64,000 nucleotides of DNA from Strongylocentrotus purpuratus (GCF_000002235.5 NW_022145607.1:40791788-40855787), one strand, 5' to 3'. Shown: positions 12,790 to 25,149, counted from the stretch's first letter. Numbers and translations are program-made. Notes: generated by a model from the sequence alone, not told the origin.

Positions 12790-12918
12790 CTTATTTATAT
12801 GTAGGCATGTCGCAATACAAGAAAATAGAGGATATGAGAAAGAGATAGATGGAGATAGAAACAAAAATGCTAAAGTGAGAGAGAGAGAGAGAGAGGGAGG
12901 GAGGGAGAGAGAAAGAGA

Positions 12919-12952
<34 letters not shown>
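12626..12952. repeat. GA and CA microsatellites
   Basis: (GA)n at 12626-12662, (CA)n at 12721-12789 and a longer (GA)n with GGGA interruptions at 12876-12952, separated by short unique DNA. Long frames here are low-complexity. Confidence 0.93.
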
Positions 12953-12954
<2 letters not shown>

Positions 12955-13154
12955 ACAAGATGATGAAGTGGGTTGCATGTAGGTCAGATGAAGGAGCTAG
13001 ATATTAGAGAATCAGATTGTTTTGCCATGGATTTTAATCAATATAAGATAGCCCAGTCAGTCAGTCAGTCATGCAGTAAGATTGACTCTCATATCAATCT
13101 CATGATTTCATTCCATACTCAAACCTGAATTTATAGTTGCACCAAAAAATGAAA

Positions 13155-13510
13155 TGTTAGATCAATATATATATATAAACCAAAATTGGCTCTCTCTGTT
13201 CCTGAAATCGGTAAATCAAAACCAGTATTGAATTTTCTTACCAAAATAGGAGTGGTTCTCTGGATTATTGTCTTTGGTAGAAACAAAATGAAAAACAAAA
13301 CTTCATTATTATTCAAAATTTTGGATAGCAAACCTGAAGTTGTACATCAATATAAAACCAGAATTGGCCTTCCCTCATCGTGTAATCAGTCAATGGAAAT
13401 TACTTTTCAACATTCTTGTACAGAAAGAGGATGGTTCATTGATAATTGTATTTGGTTGATCAAAACGAAAAACAAAACTCCAATATCGTTCAAATACAGG
13501 ACTATAGTAT
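13155..13510 (+). repeat. Old tandem duplication, about 185-bp unit, two copies
   Basis: The segment from GATCAATATATATATATAAA to TTGGATAG is echoed from CATCAATATAAAACC to GACTATAG. Shared phrases are CCA(A/G)AATTGGC, then ATTGT(C/A)TTTGGT, then AAAAACAAAACT. A 124-codon frame covers both units and shows the repeated peptide phrase KNKT..FK, but nothing identifies it as a protein. It is probably a diverged noncoding duplication. Confidence 0.45.
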
Positions 13511-13669
13511 TGAGAGCCAGAAATTATTATTTTTGGTACAGTCATTTTGTGAAAAAATAGGCATGAACCTCCCACTAATTGAAGCATTAACCTTTTCATC
13601 TGTTTCAAGTACACTTAATAACATGTAAAAATGTTCTAAGGAAACCAAAAGCTACCGGGACTGTTTTTT

Positions 13670-15098
13670 ATGCCTCCGCCACCGAAGGTGGTGCCGGAGG
13701 CATCATGTTTTCGGGTTGTCCGTCCGTACGTCCGTCCGTACGTCCGTCCGTACGTCCGTCCGTCCGTACGTCCGTCCGTCCGTCCCGTTTGACCGTTATC
13801 ACAATATCTCAAGAACCATTTAAGATTTAAACTTAAGACTCGGGAATAGTATTTATCACCATAGGAAGACGATCTGATTAGATTTTGGAGTACGTAGGTC
13901 AAAGGTCACAGGTCACAGAGGTCAACTTATGAAATTCCTTGTATTGAGTTTGTTAGCGCGATATCTCAAGAACCATTTGAGATTTAAACTTCAAACTTAA
14001 GGATAGTATGTATCACCATAGGAAGACGATCTGATTAGATTTTGGAGCACGTATGTCAAAGGTCAAGGGTCACAGAGGTCAACTTATGAATTCCATACAT
14101 TGAGATTGTTATCATGATATCTCAAGAACCACTGGAGATTTAAACTTCAAACTTAGTGATAGTGTGTATCACTATAGGAAAACAATCTGATTACATTTTG
14201 GAGCACGTAGGTCAAAGGTCAAAGGTCACAGGGCTCATTATGTATGCAAAAACAGCTTGTGATCGCGTTATCTGAACAACCGATTGATGGATTCCTGCCA
14301 AACTTTGGTCATGTATGTATCTTGCAGAGCTGATGAACTGATTAGATTTTGGGGTCACGAGGTCAAAGGTCACAGGGCTCATTATGTATGCAAAAACAGC
14401 TTGTGATCGCGTTATCTGAAGAACCGATTGATGGATTCCTGCCAAACTTTGGTCATGTATGTATCTTGCAAAGCCAATGACTGATTAGATTTTGGGGTCA
14501 CGAGGTCAAAGGTCACAGCGCACATTATGTATGCAAAAACAGCTCGTGATCGCGTTATCTGAACAACCGATTGATGGATTCCTGCCAAACTTTGGTCATG
14601 TATGTTACTTGCAGAGCTGATGAACTGATTAGATTTTGGGGTCATGAGGTAAAGGTCAAGGTCATGTGGCTCATTATGTATGCAAAAATAGCTTGTGATC
14701 GTATTATCATTAGAACAGATTGATGGATTCCTGCCAAACTTAGATCATTTATGTATCTTGCAGAGCCAATGAATGGTTCATAAGATCAAAGGTCATGGGC
14801 TCATTATGTATGCAAAAATAGCTTGTGGACGCATTCTCATTAGAACTGACAGATGGATTACTATTTAACTCAGGAAATCTTGCAGAGCCAATGAACTGAG
14901 TAGATTTTAGGGTCATGAGGTCAAAGATCAAAGGGTCATATATGTTTATGAGAAATTGCTTGTATTCACGATATTCTGAGAACATGTTAATGGATTACAA
15001 TTGAACTTGAATTTGACAAATTTCTTCCGTTTCGGTTTGTAAAATTGCTCTATGACGGAGGCATCATTTTCGACTGCGCGCAGTCGAATTCCATCTAG
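13670..15098 (+). mobile_element. Helitron-like non-autonomous element with tandem core repeats
   Basis: The left end ATGCCTCCG is followed by a hairpin (13671-13700) and a GTCC/GTAC microsatellite (13726-13785). Then come three core repeats of about 140 bp (CTCAAGAACCATTTGAGATT..AGGAAGACGATCTGATTAGA) and about six of about 126 bp (TTGATGGATTCCTGCCAAAC..TTAGATTTTGGGGTCA). The right end has CGGAGGCAT, the perfect 18-bp palindrome TCGACTGCGCGCAGTCGA (15070-15087) and, seven bases on, CTAG (15095-15098). A hairpin before CTRR fits a Helitron 3' end. A microsatellite with core repeats is typical of the HINE/pearl type known from molluscs. There is no Rep/helicase frame. Confidence 0.7.
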
Positions 15099-15369
15099 TT
15101 TCTTTCTTCTATCTTTAGTATTCTCTTCTCGTTAACTTGCCACTTTCCTTTTCTTCAAATTAATCATCAGTTTTCTGGTCAACAATACACTCCTTATAGT
15201 TTGCAATCCTTGAGTTTTTAACAATTTGAACCTTAAATGAATGATGTTGTGTTCATGTGTTTTTTGTTGCCTTTGCCAAGATGGCATATATGTGCATTTT
15301 TTTGTAAATCTTTTCTACATTCGTATAGACCAGCTCAGGATAAAAAGAATTGAAGTAAAAAAAAAAATG

Positions 15370-17625
15370 ATTAAGGTATGCTCGAAGCGTAGCCAATCAA
15401 AATGTCACTTTGATTGCTTACTTGCTTAAGTCGGGTCAACTGCCCGAGCTGTGATGGCCATCCACACATTCCTGTCCAGCATGGCTGCTTTTATCTCTGA
15501 CAGTTCAAGTCCCGTATCCTTCTTGAGTAGGTCTGTATAAGTAAGATGAGGTCTTCCAGGTTTCTTCTTCCCGTGTTTAGGCTTCCAGAGTAAAAGCTGA
15601 GATATTGGTTCATTGATGTTCCTACAGCTGTGGCCTGCAAAACGTAGTCTTCTTTCCCTGATCTTTTCTGATACTTTTGGTAGATTCCCGTACAGCTCCT
15701 TATTGGTCATATGCTGGCTCCAGTGCACGTTGAATGCTGTCCTAAGAAGTCTGGTGTAGCAACCATCTAATTCTTTTGCCAACTTTGTTGTAACTGCCCA
15801 TGCTTCGCAGCCGTATAGAAGCACTGATTCAACTGTAGCAACAAACAGACGTTGTTTGAACTGCCTAGGAAGAGTAGATTTCCAGATTCTTCCAAGCTTG
15901 CTACACGCTCTCCATGCTGCTGACTTACGAGCTTTCACATCTTTTTCTGTGCTCACCATCAGTGCTCCCAGGTACTTGAAATCAGGTACATTCTCCAACT
16001 GAATTTCATTATTTGTTTTTATAGTGATGATCCCCCTGTGATTGAATGACATGAACTTGGTTTTGCCTGAATTCATCCGGAGCCCGACCTTGCCTACCGA
16101 TGTCTCCACCCTGCTCAGGAGTTTTTGGGCTTGCTCTAATTCCTCAGATAGCAGTGCTATGTCATCGGCGAAATCTAGGTCTGTTATGATTTCCGGACCA
16201 ACTCTCCTACTTCTCCTTCTTTCTAGTTGGAATCCAAGTTCTTCTTCATGGCCGTCTATAGCTGCTCGCAAGGCATAATCGAGGACTATTACAAATAGGT
16301 AAGGTGCAAGCGTGTCACCTTGAAGCACACCAGCCATGATTTCAAAGAGGTCAGTCTCTCCATCAGGTGATATTACTTTTGCTTTGGTGTCTTCGTACAT
16401 CTTGCCAATAGCATTCACCAGTTGTTCCGGTATGCCATATGCAGTAAGGGTCTTCAACATCTTGCCTCTGTGGATGGTATCGAAGGCTTTGCGAAAGTCA
16501 ATAAATGTGATAATAGCCGGGAGCTGATTTTCTTTTACTCCTTCTATAAGCCTGCGAAGTGCCAAAATATGTCCCACTGTGGTCCTTCCAACTCTGAATC
16601 CATTTTGGTTGGTTCTCAGGTGACTATCAAGTACTGGTCTAATCCTGTTCAAAATCAATCTATTGAAAGTTTTGGCCACGATGGAGCTTAGACTGATTCC
16701 TCGATAGTTTCCTCCTTGGCTCAGGTCTCCAGACTTTGGTATTGGTACAATGTTCAGTATGGACCATTGGTGGGGCTTTTCTTCATTGATCAGAGCGTTG
16801 TTGCAGAAACTCAGAATGATTTCATCCAGGTCACATCTTTTTAGAACCTCTGGTGGTATGCCATCTTCCCCAAAGCTCTTCCCTTCTACTAGTGACTTTA
16901 TTGCCTTTGAATATTCTTTCAGATCAAATGGCCCTGTCTTGATGTTCAGACTCTCTAGTATAGGCAGAATTTCTTCATCCTCATCATCTATATCAGGAGG
17001 GCTTCCAAGAAGATTCTTGAAGTGGTTGAACCAGTTTATGACCCTGTCTTTCTGTGTGTTTCCTTTTAACTGCCCTTTCGGGGATGCTTTCCTTCCGGTT
17101 ATGTCATTTATGAGTCTCCAGCTCTGCCCATGTTTACTGTTGGCATGCGCTCTCTCCACATCTTTTAGTTTACTATCAAGATCTTCTTGTATAACTACAT
17201 TGTATGCTTCCTCAAGGTTGTGCTTGGCTTGCTTGTAGATCTGCCGATTTTCATCAGTTGTATCTTTCTGGTACTCCATGTAGGCTTTATTGATCTTATT
17301 TCTAGCACTGATTACACGTGTATCGTTGGGAAAATGCAACTTTCTTGTCTTCTTTTTCACTGGGATAACTTTCTCAGTAGCCTCCTTATGTGCTGTTATG
17401 AATCGCTCATACCTCTCGGTAGCTGATTCTTCCTCCTTCTCTAGGGGCTGGAACCTGTTGTGGACTTCAATGCTGTATAGCTTCTGAAGGTGGTTGTCAG
17501 TGCTGAGAAGTTTCCAATCGTGCTGTTTTCCTTTTGCCAAGGTTTTGCTCTTTCGAAGGCTCAAACGGACTCTTGCAGATACTATTCTATGGTCGGATCC
17601 TACACTGGCAAAAGTACTATATTAA
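15370..17625 (-). mobile_element. LINE (non-LTR retrotransposon), 5'-truncated, minus strand
   Basis: The element covers the end of an apurinic-type endonuclease and a complete reverse transcriptase with its C-terminal region. The 5' part is missing from about 17620, the usual result of incomplete reverse transcription. The 3' end is uncertain: after the stop at 15426 there are at most about 60 bp that could be its tail, and no poly-A on the minus strand. Its open frame suggests a fairly young insertion. The clade is not certain; an RTE-like or CR1-like element with an APE endonuclease is likely. Confidence 0.85.
15426..17615 (-). CDS. LINE endonuclease/reverse transcriptase, partial
   Basis: The uninterrupted frame begins with the last motif of the APE-type endonuclease (VGSDHRIVSARVRL, about 17570-17605). 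The reverse transcriptase follows. Counting from the TTG codon at 17564, motifs are GNYRGISLSS (about 284-293), FIDFRKAFD (354-362, catalytic Asp356), GVLQGDTLAPYLF (412-424), FADDIALLS (465-473, Asp467/Asp468) and KYLG (530-533). The C-terminal part has LLYGCEAWA, RRLRFAGHSCR and KKPGRPHLTYTDLL, common in invertebrate LINE proteins. The function is target-primed reverse transcription. All three catalytic aspartates are present, so the RT may be active in sequence terms, but the copy lacks most of its endonuclease and its promoter. It is not a host gene. Confidence 0.93.
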   Translation of the reverse strand, partial: TFASVGSDHRIVSARVRLSLRKSKTLAKGKQHDWKLLSTDNHLQKLYSIEVHNRFQPLEKEEESATERYERFITAHKEATEKVIPVKKKTRKLHFPNDTRVISARNKINKAYMEYQKDTTDENRQIYKQAKHNLEEAYNVVIQEDLDSKLKDVERAHANSKHGQSWRLINDITGRKASPKGQLKGNTQKDRVINWFNHFKNLLGSPPDIDDEDEEILPILESLNIKTGPFDLKEYSKAIKSLVEGKSFGEDGIPPEVLKRCDLDEIILSFCNNALINEEKPHQWSILNIVPIPKSGDLSQGGNYRGISLSSIVAKTFNRLILNRIRPVLDSHLRTNQNGFRVGRTTVGHILALRRLIEGVKENQLPAIITFIDFRKAFDTIHRGKMLKTLTAYGIPEQLVNAIGKMYEDTKAKVISPDGETDLFEIMAGVLQGDTLAPYLFVIVLDYALRAAIDGHEEELGFQLERRRSRRVGPEIITDLDFADDIALLSEELEQAQKLLSRVETSVGKVGLRMNSGKTKFMSFNHRGIITIKTNNEIQLENVPDFKYLGALMVSTEKDVKARKSAAWRACSKLGRIWKSTLPRQFKQRLFVATVESVLLYGCEAWAVTTKLAKELDGCYTRLLRTAFNVHWSQHMTNKELYGNLPKVSEKIRERRLRFAGHSCRNINEPISQLLLWKPKHGKKKPGRPHLTYTDLLKKDTGLELSEIKAAMLDRNVWMAITARAVDPT

Positions 17626-17820
17626 GTACACCATACCCCCAATAGTCCAATAGTCCAAGCACAGCAGTAGTCCCACCAATAATAGTTATGGTGGTTGGTC
17701 GCATCTGTTGTCTTAAGATTTATTGGAGGGTTTGGTGAGTATCACGTAGATGTTTTGACCTACCATATTGTGGTATCATGCGAGGTTCTAATGTTATGAT
17801 AGTTTGCAACAGTGAATACC

Positions 17821-17893
17821 GTCTGTTGAATGCCAGAAGGGCAGTAAAGTCTGTGTTAGAATATATGAGTTAAAGCCCTTCTGGCTCCAAACA
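17821..17893. repeat. Dispersed hairpin repeat, copy 5 (best preserved)
   Basis: GTCTGTTGAATGCCAGAAGG at the left pairs with AAGCCCTTCTGGCTCCAAAC at the right around a loop of about 35 bp ending in GAGTTAA. The stem contains GCCAGAAGGGC / GCCCTTCTGGC, 11 bp of perfect pairing. Confidence 0.65.
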
Positions 17894-18639
17894 CACAATA
17901 AATTAGATGACATCTCTTTACATTGAGGATCCTCATAACATACAAGTATGTAAACATTGGTGATATAGAAATATGCTAGAAAGATGTTATTGTCAGATCA
18001 TTTGAATTGATAAGAATTGATAAGAATTGAAGCATGTAAAACATAACTTAGTGGAATATCTGCTTTGTAAAAGTGGAAAGAAATTAATTAGATTAAATTT
18101 AATATGAAAGAAGCTGGGGGCTTTCTAGTACATTATTTTATAATATATGTTAAGTAGTTCAGCTTAAAAGCCATCTTTATTTACCTGTTCTACTGGTTGA
18201 TTTGATATCATACTGCTAACAAAATATCCTTGGAAAATATGAGGAATGTAAATCTTTACCGGTAATTATTTGGCATATATATGATGTGGTAAAGCTAGGA
18301 TGCAAGTATAAGCCCAAACAAATCTTAGAGCGAACAAAATAAGGATCACATCAACAATGTGAACACAATATTTTGTGTGTGTTTTTGGCAGGTGGTATTT
18401 TGTGAATAGACTTTCAACTAAATAAGTAATCATCTAAGATGTTTATTCAAATCTGCATCTAGGCAATTGACAAACAAATCAGGGTTTTGTAGTGGATACA
18501 TTTTAAAAAAAAAGTACAACTGCACCAACTTGGAGCCGGGCTCATGATCTTATGGAAGTTAATCGTAATTGAGTGGATTTGATTTGCCTTGCAAATGTCA
18601 TTTAGCAGTGCGAGCAACCTGAAGCATGGAGAGATGGGG

Positions 18640-18692
18640 GGAGAGAGAGAGAGAGAGAGAGAGAGAGGGAAAGAGAGAGAGAGAGAGAGATG
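18640..18692. repeat. (GA)n microsatellite
   Basis: About 25 GA units with two interruptions, followed by GATGATGATG. Confidence 0.93.
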
Positions 18693-19229
18693 ATGATGAT
18701 GTGAGCTTGCAGAGTCGTAGTGTGTGTATATTTGCATTGTATCTTTTCAGATATCTAGATATGATTGTACTGCTGATAGTGGATTGCTGTTGTATGGACC
18801 ATGGATTATAATTGTAAACACAAGTTCTGTTCTCGCAATTTTTTTCTTAAATCTCTGTCTTGATCGGTCTCTCTCATCCTCATTCTCTCTTGCTCTCTCT
18901 TTCTCCATTCCATTGTTCTTTCTCTCTCCTGTTCTCTATATCTATTTCTCTCTGTCCTTTTCTCTCTTAAACTCTTGCTTCCTCACCTTTCCTCTGTCTC
19001 TCATCTTCTTTCACCAACTCCCCTCCTCATGATTATTCTTAGGGGAAGATTGCCAGTTAGGACAGAGATTTTAGATTTAAGGATTTGTTTTAACTTTGAG
19101 GTGCTTAAGGGAATAAATTGTGTTTTGAAGCAAATAGAAGAGGGAGCTATGGAGTCTTACCTAGTTATCCATGTAGATCCATCCAGAGTTTTTATTTTAT
19201 TTTAATAATATAACCTCAAAAGTAGTAAA

Positions 19230-19543
19230 AATTAATATGGGGTGGCGAGGGAGAGTAGTGTTTGGATGAAGTGCCTCGGACCTTGCTGTACAGTTGGTTC
19301 CGGCAAGCGGAGGCATTGTGGGAGCCTTATAGTTTAATTTTTTTTAATTTTTTTTCTTAAAAGTTTAATATTTCGTGCAGGTCTGATGTCTTTGTAATAT
19401 TTGTTGTTTTGTATTCATTTACATGTTTGTAATTTGTGTTGTACTATTGCGGCAGGGCCCCCGAGTATAACAGTGTTTTACTCACTGATGGGGTTACCCT
19501 GGGTAAATAAAACAAAATAAATAAATAAATAAATAAAAGTGGT
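19230..19543 (+). mobile_element. LINE 3' end relic
   Basis: The stretch ends CTGATGGGGTTACCCTGGGT, then AAATAAAAC and an AAAT tail at 19512-19540. A GGG(T/G)TACCCTGG..AAATAAATAAAT ending is common in CR1/jockey-type LINEs of marine invertebrates. No reverse-transcriptase frame remains, so only the 3' UTR part is present. Confidence 0.55.
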
Positions 19544-21680
19544 ATTTGTTGGTGATGTTGTAGTTTTTATTATATTGTCAAGCACAAGGCAGAAGAGTGT
19601 TAGATGATTTATAAAGGAAAACTCTTAGCCTTTTTCTAACTTCGTGTAATGTAGTATAATGACTACCTCAGTGCAAACGATATAAGCTAACTCTGTACAT
19701 TGGAGCGATGCCCATGTCATTAGCTAACACTAAACATATGGAGTCAGTTTAACTCTCTAAACCTATGTTGTTATTCATACAGTGTTCCCTTATACAATGC
19801 TCTTATCATGTGTGCCCCTTTTCCAGTATGGTGATTCTGTAGACAATATTTCTTATGAAGTATTCTCCAGTCTTAATAATTCTATGCCTGTTTTCTAATA
19901 TATGATAATTCTTCATTCAAAATTCAAAAATTAAATTCCTTCTTGTGTGAAAAGGGGCTTTTAGTCTGTACTGGTCATTGAACAAACCAGTCATATCTTC
20001 CTCCCTCTCTACATGCAGACAGGACAAGCCTATTTGCTTCCAGTATTAAAGGGGAATCTCATTATGCTGGGGATTATCAAAGGGTAACTCTTCCACCCCT
20101 GAATCTGAAATTATATGGCCTCTCTGAGATGGGGGAGAGATTAACTGGAGCAATTATGTTCACAAATGTGTACTCTATTTTCTGACAGTCATCACAGTGA
20201 TTTACCATGACTTTCAAGCAATTTCAAGAGTGGATACAAAACATTAGATATTTGGATGTGTGATAGGCAATAGCGAGTAGAAGCATAGAAATCATAATCT
20301 CAACTTTTCTTTGGTTTTGTTAGTTGGTAATTGCGAAAACTCATCTATAGTTCGAATGGACTATGTGGATGACCAACTGACATACAACATTTTAGTGGGG
20401 GATTCTAAAGTAAAGCCCATCATTTTCTTGAAGTTTTGAGAAGGACCTTCCATTGTTTCAATCTGGTCCTTGATATGATTTGGAGTATCTTTCTCTTGTT
20501 TTCCTTTACTGCCATCACAGAAAATGGAGGAACCTAGAAGTAGCTTACAGACACGTACATACATTGCACATGCATAGTAAATTTTATAGCTTCTATCTTG
20601 TCAAATTTATGGACCTACCATTTTCACCATTCACAGTATCGCCTTCTCCTTTTAAGCTTAATGATGTTGGGCCTTTACACTATCAACACCTAATTTCAAG
20701 TAATGGGTAGCGATACAGTTACTGATTGCTTAATTAGTCAAGAGCGAGGTGAAAGACACAGACCGTGTAAGAAAACCTCTTGGTCTAATTTTCTCAGCCG
20801 TAAAGTAGATATAAATCTAATCAGACTGGCAGGTTAAATGATATCTGATCTTGTACTATCATCAATCCCGCCTAGACGCATTGTAAACACATTAAATCAG
20901 AGAGATGGATGAATGGTGAATTAGAGCTCATGTGTCTCAATGAATGGGCAAATAATACACTAGCTCTGTTGAATTGCATGTATTACATTTAAGTTTCCTG
21001 GGAAATAAAGATGTACAGAAATCAAATTTTGTACAAAATCAAAATCTTGATTTTATTACACATTGTCAGAGAAAGTGGGATACTGTAATGAAATAAAGTT
21101 TACAGAGAACATCAAGACAATAACCAGTTCTAAGTACTCTATTCCATACATAAAGAATGAACTTTTTGGTGGTATTGTTTCTATATAGGTTGAGCTAGCA
21201 TTGCTACAGTCCTTTTTTTCCAAGGCACTTTGTTCCTTTAGCTTCACCTTATATTGTCTTAATCCAGCTTCTGTGCATTTTTTGCTATTTATTCTGATGA
21301 GTGCAAGACGAAAAGCTTTAGTATGTCTGTTTTCTTTGCTACTCTTCAATTTCCATATATTTCCTAGAAAACATAAATATATCACACAGTTATCAAACTG
21401 TAAAAATACATAAGAGGTATTAAAACTTTCTCTTTAAACACACTTAGATAATGATTTTCCCTGTTCTTTTTAAAATTCTTTTATACCTTCAACTCTTTAA
21501 CATTCCTCTTTCCGTTTCAAAACCAAGACCGTGGTTATTCATGTCTTTATGTTACTGGACTTTAATATTTACTGTATGGACTTACCACACTCCTTCCAGA
21601 AAGGTTTCAATTAATTAGAATAAGTAACACCCTGCTTTGATACCATGGTGTTTGGCCAGATCCAGGATTGTTCAAATTAT

Positions 21681-21884
21681 TGGGGGGGGGGGGGGGGGGG
21701 TTGTACAAGTAGCCACTAATATTATTATTACATGTCAAGAAAAGTCAGCAAGCCAAACCTAGCCCCTTCAGCAACATAAAATGGAAAAGATAAAAAGATA
21801 AAATAAGAATAAAATAAAAATTGGTTGTAATATTTTCAGGTGCCATTTCTTTTTTAATTAAGTGCTGGGGGTGGGGGGGGGGGG
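21681..21884. repeat. Poly-G runs
   Basis: A run of about 20 G at 21681-21700 and a second G-rich run at 21867-21883, within otherwise AT-rich DNA. Confidence 0.9.
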
Positions 21885-23445
21885 CACAGGCCTGCTTACC
21901 CTCCCCAGCCCCTTAAACCTGAGCATGCATCAGCTATGACACATCATGTCTAGATTATGAGGTATAAATCCAAGCAAAATGGATGATATTGTTTGTTGAG
22001 ATGTAGCTGGCAAATGTTTGCTAACCTCTTACGTTGATTCATCCTCGCTCAGACACTCACCATACCATTCTCCTTGTGAGATCTCCTTGTCTCACCATTC
22101 CATCTTCCTGTTCCATCATCTCTTCCTCCAATATCTTTTCATGATTCACGTATTGAGTTATAGATAATTACTTATGCAGCAGATATATCCATGCAATGTG
22201 CTCTAAACTACATGTAACTTGTACTGATATAGTATATACTTGTTGTGTTTAGAATTAATCACCTTTCAATGATCAAGAAAGGAAGTACAATAAGCCCTCT
22301 GCCCTATATGAAACATAAATAGGAATTATTAATTGTATTTACTCCTAACTAAATTGTATCACAATCAGTGAATCATAATTTTACATTGAAAAATAGCAAT
22401 ATACAATAAATGTCTATGTCGCAGATAGATGCAATGCATTGTAAGACGTAATTAATTGCAGCAAGATTGGAAATACACTCAATTCTTTCTGATTAATTGT
22501 AAAGTTGATTTTTGTTTTACAGGGCCCAGGCTTGCCATTCTAATCAAACATACTCCAGGGTGACATAAAAATGGGTAAATTAACAAATACAATATTTCTA
22601 AGAAAGAAAAATGCAAATATCAAATGAATGATATCAAATTAAGAATATAGATGAATAATTATAACCACTGCATCAGATCTCAAGTTATCATTATTTTGTT
22701 GATAAATAAAATTATTACATTTTATCCCTGAATAATCGCACCAAAGCGAACAAGTTCATTGTGAAAATGTTCAGGTGAAAATAAACAAGATAGAATTGTA
22801 AATGAATCTTTCATATATCCTAGAGTGATAGTGCCATTTGAATTCTTCTTTTCACAAATTAATAACAAGGATAATGTTTATGATGATGATGATGTGTATC
22901 TGGAGAATAGACCCTGTCATTGCAGTGTACACTTCATACAATCATTGGAAATATTTATGAAAGTATTGAAAGAGATAAGCTTTTAACGCTTTCTTCAACA
23001 TTTCAAACAACTGTTGTGGAGCATAATGATAATGGTCTCAACACTATTGAACAGCACCTTTAAACGTGTAAATTGACTTGCGCTGAAAGCGAATGATTTG
23101 AGACCTCATGCATGTAATGCATGAATTATACTCTTGCTCAATGTTGAAGGAAAATATAAGAGAAAATCATGAAGCTTGATATAAAAGGCAAGAAATCAAT
23201 TACTGAGATTATCTCTGTAGACCCTAGATGTCTCAGAAAATTAATTTCCCTTGATTCCCAGTCAGGGAATTGGGTTTCTTCTCTGCTTATCATTTATTTC
23301 CTGGTCACGTTATGTTTGTCATTTTGTGGATGTCTTTTGTTGCTCTTGCAATGGGATATTACCATATCAATATTTTTCGATTTCTGTACTTTCATGTGCT
23401 GATTAGCAATTTTTTTTTTTTGGTTAAATCTTTCCTCTTATCTAT

Positions 23446-23664
23446 CTTTGTCTCCCTCTCCTTTCCCTCCCCCTTCTCTCTTTCTCTTCTCTCTTTCTCT
23501 TCTCTCTTTCTCTTATCTCTTTCTCTTATCTCTTTCTCTTATCTCTTTCTCTTCTCTCTTTCTCTTATCTCTTTCTCTTCTCTCTTTCTCTTCTCTCTTT
23601 CTCTTCTCTCTTTCTCTTCTCTCTTTCTCTTCTCTCTCTCTCTCCCCTCTCTCTCTCTCTCTTT
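23446..23664 (+). repeat. 13-bp pyrimidine minisatellite
   Basis: Units of CTCTCTTTCTCTT, with an ATCTC variant, repeat about 13-15 times with a 13-bp period and run into plain (CT)n. The strand bias is total: almost no purines for 200 bp. Confidence 0.9.
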
Positions 23665-23792
23665 TTCATCCACGCGCTAGAGCTCCACCCACTTTATACG
23701 CTGTTATATTTGAGAATGGTGTGAATCCGTTATTTTCAGCTTTTAATGATTAATGATGCACTGTAATCACTCTTATTCCCCCTCCACACCTC

Positions 23793-23827
23793 CTCCCTCC
23801 CCCCCCCCCCCCCCCCCCCCCCCCCTC
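23793..23827. repeat. Poly-C run
   Basis: A near-uninterrupted C run of about 30 bases. Assembly length may be unreliable. Confidence 0.92.
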
Positions 23828-23950
23828 CCAGTGGTTCTGTCTCCGCACCTCTCTACTTCTCTTCCCAAGCCCATTTATATCATCATCCACCCCCTCCCAT
23901 CAGTCACTCACATCTCTTTCATCATCTTATTTGTACTCCCATAATAAACC

Positions 23951-24232
23951 TGTCAGAGAGTGAGAGGAAGAAAGAGAGGGAGAGAGAGAGAGGGGAGAGA
24001 GAGAGAGAGAGAGATAGAGAGAAGGGGGAGGGGAAGGAGGGCAAGAGGGAGTACAGGGGGAGAGAGAGAGGGAGGGAAAGAGTGATGACTGGATAAGGGA
24101 AGATATGAGAAATAAAGAGTTTGAGAGATAGAGAGAAAGAGAGGGCAAGAGCAGAGGTAGATGGCAAGAGGAGAGGAAGAGAGAGAAAGAGGAGAGGGAG
24201 AGAGAGATAGAGAGACTGTTAGAGAGTGAGAT
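23951..24232. repeat. GA-rich purine tract
   Basis: About 280 bp of GAGAGA, GGGAGA and GAAAGA, with only a few pyrimidine interruptions. Confidence 0.93.
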
Positions 24233-25149
24233 GTACTTTCACCTCTCCTACCAAGGTGTATAGAATGTGTGAGGATTTCACCTACCAATGGCAGACAAAC
24301 ATTACCTTGATTAGTTTCCTCCACTCTTCACACTGGCAACTTTAACGTTTTTCATTCATATTTTCTCATTTCATCCTGAGGTTGCTAAATGCCATTTTAA
24401 TCTGTGATCTAGCAGATGTCATAAACTTGTTTATAATATTGATCAACATTCACTTGTCCTGATGATTAAATATTAACAAGATTGCAAATATTTCTTGAAA
24501 TTGCATAAATATAATATATTTTATTGTTTCAATAATATAAAAATAATGTTCTATAAACATTATGATCACCTATAGATATGGCCCCAAAATTAACTTTGTG
24601 GTAGCGTTTGAAGGATATTTGATACTACATATACTCTTTTGCCTTTAAATGTCAGTGCTGCTGTATTATAAAATACCATATAGAATAAAAAGACAGTGTT
24701 CATACCAAATCAGTTGATAGCTATCACTCTCCTCATATATCCCAACAGGGGAAAGAAATAGATACACGTACATGCCCCAGAATGAGTGCCCATCCATATG
24801 TTAAGTGTTTTTTTAAGGTTTCAAGCAAAATCAGTGGGACATGCAAGTATGAGTCCTTGCAGGGTGTGAAGGGACGCACTGACATCCATCCTAGCAAATA
24901 GTGTACGATGGATGGTGCGTCATGTTGATTTTCCATATCTTTCCAGCTAGTTGGCAAATCATTGATTTTAGCCCGTATCTCGTTAGCTTTGGACTTCACG
25001 GCTATCTACCGCGTCAGGTTTTTGATAGGAAACCTCCAGGCGAGCTCTCGGTTAGAGCCATCCCAAATTGACTTTTCCTTCTGACATTTAAGAAAAAATG
25101 AAAGCACAGATGGATAGATTTTCTCAAGAGGAGAGAAATTATGATGATG

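Noticed and set aside
24733-25010. Minus-strand 88-codon frame (KSKANEIRAKINDLPTSW) as a gene or transposase relic
   Set aside because: It resembles no family I recognise, has no splice context and no second supporting motif.
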